Below are positions 40,611 through 44,703 of a DNA stretch of 44,703 nt, piece after piece. The stretch is from Prevotella sp. (GTDB lineage: Bacteria; Bacteroidota; Bacteroidia; Bacteroidales; Bacteroidaceae): the NCBI GenBank assembly GCA_024692385.1, contig JAILMS010000080.1, positions 1 to 44,703 of the forward strand. The letters run 5' to 3'. The notes beneath the pieces are model-generated. The model ran no database searches, had not been told where the DNA came from, and worked only from the letters and a program-made list of their open reading frames with translations. Each line of letters starts with the position of its first letter. Within the stretch, counting starts at the first letter, position 1. The translations under genes were made by a program, and so were the position numbers.

Positions 40611-40642
40611 CAAAGATACGGTATATATTTAAATCTCCCAAA
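40611..40642 (-). promoter_or_regulatory. Promoter reading into the inverted-array element
   Basis: Minus-strand -33 TTTG (40642-40639), 20-bp spacer, -7 TATCTTTG (40618-40611). The -7 box and spacing are identical to those of the promoter at 40228-40259. Confidence 0.7.
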
Positions 40643-40734
40643 TCTTTTCGGTAAAATCTTGCTATTGTACTTTTTCCTTTGTATCTTTACATGCAGTTAG
40701 ATGTTTTAACCTATTTGAACTTAATACTATAGAT

Positions 40735-40863
40735 ATGAAAAAACTTCAAGAATGTTACGTGTTGCTCATGCTAGTTGTATCATTGCCAATGATTATGTCA
40801 TGCAGTAAAGATGATGATGCAAGCAATGGTGTGAGGTTTAACTACACTTTTATTAGAGAATAG
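40735..40863 (+). pseudogene. Lipoprotein gene remnant
   Basis: 42 codons from ATG 40735: MKKLQECYVLLMLVVSLPMI, then MSCSKDDDASNGVRF, and a stop at 40861. It has a complete lipoprotein signal (Cys25 followed by SKDDD, a Bacteroidetes surface-export-like start) but almost no mature domain. Upstream TATCTTTA at 40682-40689 could be a weak -7 box. This looks like the surviving 5' end of a lipoprotein gene whose body was lost; a genuine micro-lipoprotein is possible. Confidence 0.5.
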
Positions 40864-40930
40864 AATTGGGAATTCTGATTTCAATCTAATAAAGCTCATT
40901 CATCTTATGACAAAACTATAGTAGAAGAAA

Positions 40931-40959
40931 AAAAGAGCAACCCTTGCGGATTGCTCTTT
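40931..40959 (-). terminator. Terminator after tRNA-Ser
   Basis: Stem AGAGCAA / TTGCTCT with a 10-nt GC-rich loop; on minus it is followed by a run of T. It begins 2 nt after the tRNA 3' end. Confidence 0.8.
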
Positions 40960-40960
40960 G

Positions 40961-41045
40961 CGGAGAGAGAGGGATTCGAACCCCCGGTACCTCTCGGTAC
41001 GGTAGTTTTCAAGACTACTGTAATCGACCACTCTACCATCTCTCC
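40961..41045 (-). tRNA. tRNA-Ser (anticodon UGA)
   Basis: 85 nt with a long variable arm (CCGAGAGG-type), as expected for Ser. Acceptor GGAGAGA pairs with TCTCTCC, discriminator G. Anticodon stem GTAGT/ACTAC carries loop CTTGAAA, anticodon TGA. T-loop GGTTCGAATCC. CCA is not encoded. Preceded by a -7 box and followed by a terminator. Confidence 0.96.
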
Positions 41046-41072
41046 AGTGCTCCATTGTCTTGAAAGCGGGTG

Positions 41073-41080
41073 CAAAGGTA
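41073..41080 (-). promoter_or_regulatory. -7 promoter box for tRNA-Ser
   Basis: Minus-strand TACCTTTG, 28 nt before the tRNA 5' end, the same distance as for tRNA-Arg. The -33 region is replaced by an ATAGTTC array. Confidence 0.65.
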
Positions 41081-41086
41081 GTAAAA

Positions 41087-41187
41087 ATAGTTCATAGTTC
41101 ATAGCTCACGATGCATAAATTTCTTGCGTTTAAAGTTTTTTAACCAAATTTGCCCTAAACTATGGGCTATGGACTATGAATTATTAA
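41087..41187. repeat. Inverted pair of 7-bp arrays between tRNA-Ser and mutS2
   Basis: ATAGTTC, ATAGTTC, ATAGCTC (41087-41107) face CTATGGG, CTATGGA, CTATGAA, TTATTAA (41160-41187). The two arrays are inverse complements in type, and each abuts an outward promoter (tRNA-Ser and mutS2). Confidence 0.8.
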
Positions 41188-41197
41188 CTAAAGTGTG

Positions 41198-41205
41198 TAC
41201 CTTTG
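41198..41205 (+). promoter_or_regulatory. -7 promoter box for mutS2
   Basis: TACCTTTG ending only 4 nt before the mutS2 ATG at 41210, so transcripts would be leaderless or nearly so. Confidence 0.55.
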
Positions 41206-41209
41206 CAGC

Positions 41210-43777
41210 ATGATTTACCCGAATAACTATGAATCCAAGATAGGATTTGACACCATACGTCACCTACTGAAGGAGCACTGCATATCTACTTTAGGCAAAG
41301 AGAAAGTGGACGAGCTGGCCTTCAGCGACGATGCAGCACGCGTAAACGAGCAGATGGCTCAGATTCGTGAGTTCCGCAGACTGACGCAGGCTGTGGAGAA
41401 GCCAGAGATGAACTTTTTCTTCGACGTGCGCGAGTCGGTGGCTCGCATCCGCATGGAGAACACGCATCTGGAGGAGGACGAACTCTTCGACCTGCGCCGT
41501 TCACTGGAGACAATTGGCGTCATCGTGACCTTCCTGAACAAGGACAATGGCGTCGACGAGAATCCAGAATACACCTACCCTGCCCTACACCGCTTGGCAG
41601 AGAACGTGATGACCTTCCCAGCCATCATTCGTCGCATAGACTCTATCCTGGATAAATTCGGAAGAATCAAGGACTCGGCATCTATGACGCTGGCGGGCAT
41701 CCGTCACGACATGGAACAGACGGCAGGCAGCATATCGCGTACCTTATATACTATACTGCACTCGGCACAGCGCGACGGACTGGTGGCACAGGATGTGGCT
41801 CCCACACTGCGCGACGGACGACTGATGATACCCGTAGCGCCAGGACTGAAACGACGCATCAAGGGTATCGTACACGACGAGTCGGCAACGGGTAAGACGG
41901 TATTCATAGAGCCTGCTGAGGTGGTGGAAGCCAACAACAAGGTGCGCGAGCTGGAAGCACAGGAGCGCAGAGAGATTATCCGCATACTGACGGTATTCTC
42001 TGACGAGTTGCGCCCTCACGTACAGGAGGTGCTGGACTCATACCACTTCCTGGCAGAGATAGACCTCATCCACGCCAAGGCGGAGATGGCAGAGCAGATG
42101 CAGGCCTTTGAGCCTGAGGTGAAGGCAGAGCCGGTGATGGACTGGATTCGCGCCATACATCCGCTATTGCAACGTTCGTTGGCAAAACAAGATAAAAAAG
42201 TCGTGCCACTGGATATCATGCTAATGCGCGACAAACGACTTCTCATCATCTCTGGCCCTAACGCTGGCGGTAAGTCGGTATGCTTGAAGACGGTGGGACT
42301 GTTGCAGTATATGGTGCAATGCGGACTCAGCATACCCATTGGCGACCGCTCTACGGTGGGACTGTTCCAGAACATCATGATAGACATCGGCGACGAGCAG
42401 TCGATAGCCGACGACCTGTCGACCTACTCCAGCCATCTGCTGAACATGAAGAACATGATGAAGCAGGCCAATGCGCGCACCTTATTATTGATAGACGAGT
42501 TTGGCGGTGGTACGGAGCCTACGATTGGTGGTGCCATTGCCGAGGCCGTATTAAAGCAGTTCTGGAAGAAGGAGGCCTTTGGCGTCATCACTACGCACTA
42601 TCAGAACCTGAAGCACTTTGCGGAGGATCACCCAGGCGTGATGAATGGCGCGATGCTCTACGACCGCCACCAGATGCAGGCATTGTTCCAGCTGTCTATT
42701 GGTCAGCCTGGCTCATCGTTTGCCATAGAGATAGCCCGCAAGACGGGTATTCCTGAGGAGGTCATCAGCGACGCCTCGGAGATTGTGGGCAGCGACTACA
42801 TACAGAGCGACAAATACCTACAGGACATCGTGCGCGACAAGCGCTACTGGGAGGGCAAGCGCCAGACCATCCACCAGCACGAGAAGTCGCTGGAGGGACA
42901 TATCCAGCGCTACGAGACGAATCTGGAGGAGATAGAGCGCGAGCGCAAACAGATTCTGAATCGTGCCAAGCAGCAGGCGGAGGAGCTGCTGAAAGAGGCT
43001 AACCGCAGGATAGAAAACGCCATCCGCGAAATCAAGGAGGCACAGGCAGAGAAGGAGCGCACCCGCGAGGTTCGCGAAGAGTTGCAGGAGTTCCGTGAGC
43101 AGGTACAAAATGATGATACACGCGGACTGATGAGCGAGGAAGAATTTGCCAAGAAGCTACGTCAGATGGAGGAGCGCAAGGCTCGCAAGGCACAGCGAAA
43201 AGAAAAGAAGGAAATGGAAAAAATGAGAAATGGAGAAAATGAGAAATTAAAACTCAGCGCAGCCAATTCCTCATTATCTCATTCTCTCAATGTCTCCATA
43301 TCAAAGGGAGATTGCGTTCGCATCAAGGGAACCAATAGCATCGGCGAGATAGAGAGCATACAGGGCAAGCAGGCTACCGTCATCTTTGGAGGTCTGCGCT
43401 CGAAGGTAAAGCTGGAGCAGCTGGAAAGGACTGAGAAGAAAAAGACGAGCGAGGACAGCACCAACAAGCACGCCCATCTGGCCATTCAGACCAGTCACAT
43501 GACGCGAGCCACGATGGAAGACCGCCGACAGAACTTCCATCAGGACTTAGACGTAAGGGGTATGCGTGGCGACGAGGCACTGGACACCGTGATGCACTTC
43601 ATCGACGACGCCATCCTGATAGGACTGAGCCGTGTACGCATCCTTCACGGTACTGGCACAGGAGCACTCAGACAACTCATCCGCCAATATCTGGCTACCG
43701 TTCCCAACGTGAAGAAAGCGAAAGACGAGCACGTACAGTTTGGCGGGGCGGGAATTACTGTGGTTGATCTTGATTAA
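41210..43777 (+). CDS. mutS2: MutS2-family ATPase with Smr endonuclease domain
   Basis: 855 residues. It starts at ATG 41210 (MIYPNNYESKIGFDTIRHLL), which fits the family N-terminus; a five-residue longer start overlaps the -7 box. The clamp/lever region is followed by Walker A SGPNAGGKSVCLKT and Walker B LLIDEFGGGTEPTIGGAIAE. A long coiled coil (about 540-670) precedes a KOW-like segment (KGDCVRIKGTNSIGEIESIQ) and a C-terminal Smr domain (LDVRGMRGDEALDTVMHFID; VRILHGTGTGALRQLIRQYL). MutS2 acts on recombination intermediates or on collided ribosomes. Residues about 672-695 come from an inverted pair of repeat arrays between the coiled coil and the KOW-like part. Confidence 0.95.
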   Translation: MIYPNNYESKIGFDTIRHLLKEHCISTLGKEKVDELAFSDDAARVNEQMAQIREFRRLTQAVEKPEMNFFFDVRESVARIRMENTHLEEDELFDLRRSLETIGVIVTFLNKDNGVDENPEYTYPALHRLAENVMTFPAIIRRIDSILDKFGRIKDSASMTLAGIRHDMEQTAGSISRTLYTILHSAQRDGLVAQDVAPTLRDGRLMIPVAPGLKRRIKGIVHDESATGKTVFIEPAEVVEANNKVRELEAQERREIIRILTVFSDELRPHVQEVLDSYHFLAEIDLIHAKAEMAEQMQAFEPEVKAEPVMDWIRAIHPLLQRSLAKQDKKVVPLDIMLMRDKRLLIISGPNAGGKSVCLKTVGLLQYMVQCGLSIPIGDRSTVGLFQNIMIDIGDEQSIADDLSTYSSHLLNMKNMMKQANARTLLLIDEFGGGTEPTIGGAIAEAVLKQFWKKEAFGVITTHYQNLKHFAEDHPGVMNGAMLYDRHQMQALFQLSIGQPGSSFAIEIARKTGIPEEVISDASEIVGSDYIQSDKYLQDIVRDKRYWEGKRQTIHQHEKSLEGHIQRYETNLEEIERERKQILNRAKQQAEELLKEANRRIENAIREIKEAQAEKERTREVREELQEFREQVQNDDTRGLMSEEEFAKKLRQMEERKARKAQRKEKKEMEKMRNGENEKLKLSAANSSLSHSLNVSISKGDCVRIKGTNSIGEIESIQGKQATVIFGGLRSKVKLEQLERTEKKKTSEDSTNKHAHLAIQTSHMTRATMEDRRQNFHQDLDVRGMRGDEALDTVMHFIDDAILIGLSRVRILHGTGTGALRQLIRQYLATVPNVKKAKDEHVQFGGAGITVVDLD
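43223..43292. repeat. Inverted arrays of ATGAGAA-type units inside mutS2
   Basis: Left arm 43223-43248 (ATGAGAA, ATGGAGA, AAATGAG units); right arm 43265-43292, its inverse in type (CTCATT/CTCAAT units). They code a hydrophilic loop KMRNGENEKLKLSAANSSLS and following residues. The same unit reappears after the stop codon at 43804-43875. Confidence 0.8.
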
Positions 43778-43801
43778 ACAACGGAGCGTTGTTTAATCAA
43801 G
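43769..43801. repeat. 15-bp perfect hairpin over the mutS2 stop codon
   Basis: Stem CTTGATTAAACAACG (43769-43783) and its exact complement (43787-43801) around loop GAG. The TAA stop is in the left arm. No T-run follows, so it is not a standard terminator; the true terminator is at 43879. Confidence 0.85.
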
Positions 43802-43803
43802 AG

Positions 43804-43875
43804 ATTGAGAAAATGAGAAATTGAGAAAATGAGAAATTGAGAAATTGAGAAAATGAGAAATTGAGAAAATGAGAA
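43804..43875. repeat. Nine perfect 8-bp units (ATTGAGAA/AATGAGAA)
   Basis: Units alternate ATTGAGAA and AATGAGAA with only the second base changing (order: T,A,T,A,T,T,A,T,A). The array runs from the mutS2 hairpin to the terminator. Confidence 0.95.
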
Positions 43876-43878
43876 ATA

Positions 43879-43916
43879 AAAAAAGGAAGCGATGCTGTTG
43901 CATTGCTTCCTTTTTT
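43879..43916. terminator. Bidirectional terminator of mutS2 and the ffs-tRNA-Thr unit
   Basis: 17-bp stem (AAAAAAGGAAGCGATGC, one G-T pair) around loop TGTT, ending in TTTTTT on plus and an A/T-run on minus. It stops both convergent transcripts. Confidence 0.9.
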
Positions 43917-43917
43917 G

Positions 43918-43991
43918 AGCCTCTTGTCGGATTCGAACCAACGACCCCGAGATTACAAATCACGTGCTCTGGCCAACTGAGCTAAAGAGGC
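43918..43991 (-). tRNA. tRNA-Thr (anticodon UGU)
   Basis: 74 nt. Acceptor GCCTCTT pairs with AAGAGGC, discriminator T. D-arm AGCTCAGTTGG. Anticodon loop TTTGTAA gives anticodon TGT; the stem CGTGA/TCTCG has one T-T mismatch. T-arm GGTTCGAATCC. CCA not encoded. It lies 2-4 nt after the SRP RNA, so the two are co-transcribed. Confidence 0.95.
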
Positions 43992-43993
43992 GG

Positions 43994-44091
43994 GTGGGCA
44001 GCGATCTGCATCGCGCCGCTACAACCAAGTACCCTTGCTATGTTCCCATCCTGGGGGATTCCGAGGGAGCTGGCCGTACAGGACTGCCCGT
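43994..44091 (-). ncRNA. ffs: Small signal recognition particle RNA (4.5S type)
   Basis: About 98 nt. The ends pair (GGGCAG / CTGCCC). The conserved SRP core is visible: CCCCCAGG, the tetraloop hairpin ATG-GGAA-CAT, and AGCAAGGG on the 3' side. This binds the Ffh M domain and is needed for co-translational membrane targeting. Exact ends are by pairing and may be off by a few bases. Upstream of tRNA-Thr in one transcript, with a -7 box at 44146-44153. Confidence 0.85.
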
Positions 44092-44094
44092 GAA

Positions 44095-44123
44095 ATTTAC
44101 GATTTGACTATTTACAATTTACC
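44095..44123. repeat. 7-bp array (ATTTACA type) in the leader before ffs
   Basis: ATTTACG, ATTTGACT (8 bp), ATTTACA, ATTTACC, between the promoter box and the 5' end of the SRP RNA. Same unit as the asnA leader array. Confidence 0.7.
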
Positions 44124-44145
44124 ATTGTTGGTCAAAAAGCGGCTG

Positions 44146-44153
44146 CAAAGGTA
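44146..44153 (-). promoter_or_regulatory. -7 promoter box for ffs-tRNA-Thr
   Basis: Minus-strand TACCTTTG about 55 nt before the predicted ffs 5' end. No clear -33. Confidence 0.6.
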
Positions 44154-44210
44154 CTCATAATAATTGAGAAACCCGTGCAGCCGAGCGGAGAATTATACGT
44201 TTTTAACAAT

Positions 44211-44703
44211 TTATTCGTGTCGGATGGCCTCAATGGGGTCCATATTGGCTGCTTTCTGCGCTGGAATGTAGCCAAAGAGTACGCCGATGAACACACACAC
44301 GAGGAACGACACATAGACCGACCACGCTGGCACGCTGCTGGGCATGCCCATGGCCGGCACCACTATATCGCCGACGGCAAAGCCTACCAAGATGCCCAAC
44401 AGACCACCCGTGACACTGATGAGTACGGACTCGATGAGGAACTGCAGCGAGATGACGGGACCTGTGGCACCTACCGCCATGCGAAGGCCAATCTCCTTGG
44501 TACGCTCTGTGACGGACACGAGCATGATGTTCATGATGCCGATGCCCGCAACGAGCAGCGAGAAGGCTGCGGCCACCACGAGGATGATGGTCACGGTGTC
44601 CATGGTCGATGACATGGTCTGCATCATCTCCGCCTGTGAGCGGATGGTGAAGTCGTCAGCAGCCTCGCCCTTGAGTTTATGGTTGTCGCGCAACATCTGG
44701 GTC
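44211..44703 (-). CDS. MacB-like ABC transporter permease, C-terminal part
   Basis: 164 codons from the right window edge to a stop at 44211; the N-terminus is outside. It shows the last part of a periplasmic MacB_PCD domain (DFTIRSQAEMMQTMSSTMDT) and three membrane helices of the FtsX domain: IILVVAAAFSLLVAGIGIMN with MLVSVTERTKEIGLRMAVGA, LIESVLISVTGGLLGILVGF, and VSFLVCVFIGVLFGYIPAQK, ending AANMDPIEAIRHE. These features define MacB-type permeases, which export substrates or drive mechanotransmission across the periplasm. Substrate unknown. Confidence 0.9.
   Translation of the reverse strand, partial: TQMLRDNHKLKGEAADDFTIRSQAEMMQTMSSTMDTVTIILVVAAAFSLLVAGIGIMNIMLVSVTERTKEIGLRMAVGATGPVISLQFLIESVLISVTGGLLGILVGFAVGDIVVPAMGMPSSVPAWSVYVSFLVCVFIGVLFGYIPAQKAANMDPIEAIRHE

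Noticed and set aside
41195..41209. Five-residue N-terminal extension of MutS2
   Set aside because: It overlaps the -7 box and the conserved family start is MIYPNNYE.
11271..43292. Phase-variation tracts in coding regions
   Set aside because: Loss or gain of a 7-bp unit would shift frame, but units are degenerate, which lowers slippage, and the genes are housekeeping enzymes; nothing in a single sequence supports switching.
44175..44612. 145-codon plus-strand frame near the right edge
   Set aside because: It is His/Asp/Glu-rich antisense sequence to the MacB-like permease, which has clear membrane helices and family motifs.

Overview
This window looks like chromosomal DNA of a Bacteroidales bacterium, most likely Prevotellaceae (Prevotella/Segatella-like). 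The signs are a SusC/SusD pair, many Bacteroidetes-type promoters (-7 box TAnnTTTG, sometimes with a -33 TTTG), lipoproteins with SCxDDD-like N-termini, FISUMP, DUF4369, DUF6057 and DUF3857 proteins, and a MutS2-Smr protein. I see no phage, insertion sequence, CRISPR array or rRNA. The genus is inference; the phylum-level call is firm.

Layout. 1-9970 (minus): an outer-membrane nutrient-uptake locus read susC > susD > surface lipoprotein > FISUMP lipoprotein, a terminator, then a DUF6057 membrane protein translationally coupled to a PD40-type lipoprotein that carries a CxxCH motif and runs off the left edge. 10245-14901 (minus): a tight operon DUF4369 lipoprotein > pyrC > stand-alone MetH reactivation domain > metallophosphoesterase > plsC-like acyltransferase, mostly with 4-nt overlaps. 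15003-15732 (minus): FtsB/DivIC-like protein and a small membrane protein, divergent from dnaX (plus). asnA converges on dnaX and its terminator seems to lie inside dnaX. tRNA-Arg(CCG) and a patatin-like protein follow (plus). 19982-22875 (minus): rny, zapA, a coiled-coil protein and an unknown conserved protein. rfbA (plus) faces a sugar kinase-nucleotidyltransferase fusion (minus). An ECF sigma factor (plus) faces a long minus run: prfC > tsaC > beta-barrel > phosphatidylserine-decarboxylase-like lipoprotein > SpoIIE-type phosphatase > ClC protein > fmt > a 47-codon ORF > rpe. 36465-39860 (minus): a GH2 enzyme and a short DUF3857 protein. 39861-40960 is gene-poor but highly structured. Then come tRNA-Ser(UGA) (minus), mutS2 (plus), tRNA-Thr(UGU), SRP RNA and a MacB-like permease end (all minus).

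The most unusual feature is a layer of short, phased repeats. At least sixteen loci carry tandem arrays with a strict 7- or 8-bp period. The unit sequence differs from locus to locus (AATTGAG, GAACTTT, GTCAACT, CTATTCA, ATTTACA, CTATGGA, TTGTAAGG, ATTGAGAA). They lie at promoters, at stop codons, and inside the frames of conserved genes (metallophosphoesterase, fmt, GH2, mutS2). Two divergent promoter regions (15754-15812 and 22905-22963) are nearly identical 59-bp modules in which a heptamer array separates two outward -7 boxes inside terminal inverted repeats. Related oddities are a 9-bp-phased CTAG array in dnaX, a palindromic insert in pyrC, a 21-bp degenerate tandem repeat and GC-rich dyad element behind a good promoter at 40009-40259, and an inverted-array element with a 26-bp palindrome at 40318-40465. 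I read these as one repeat-generating or repeat-spreading process that has shaped promoters and protein loops; its mechanism is unknown to me.
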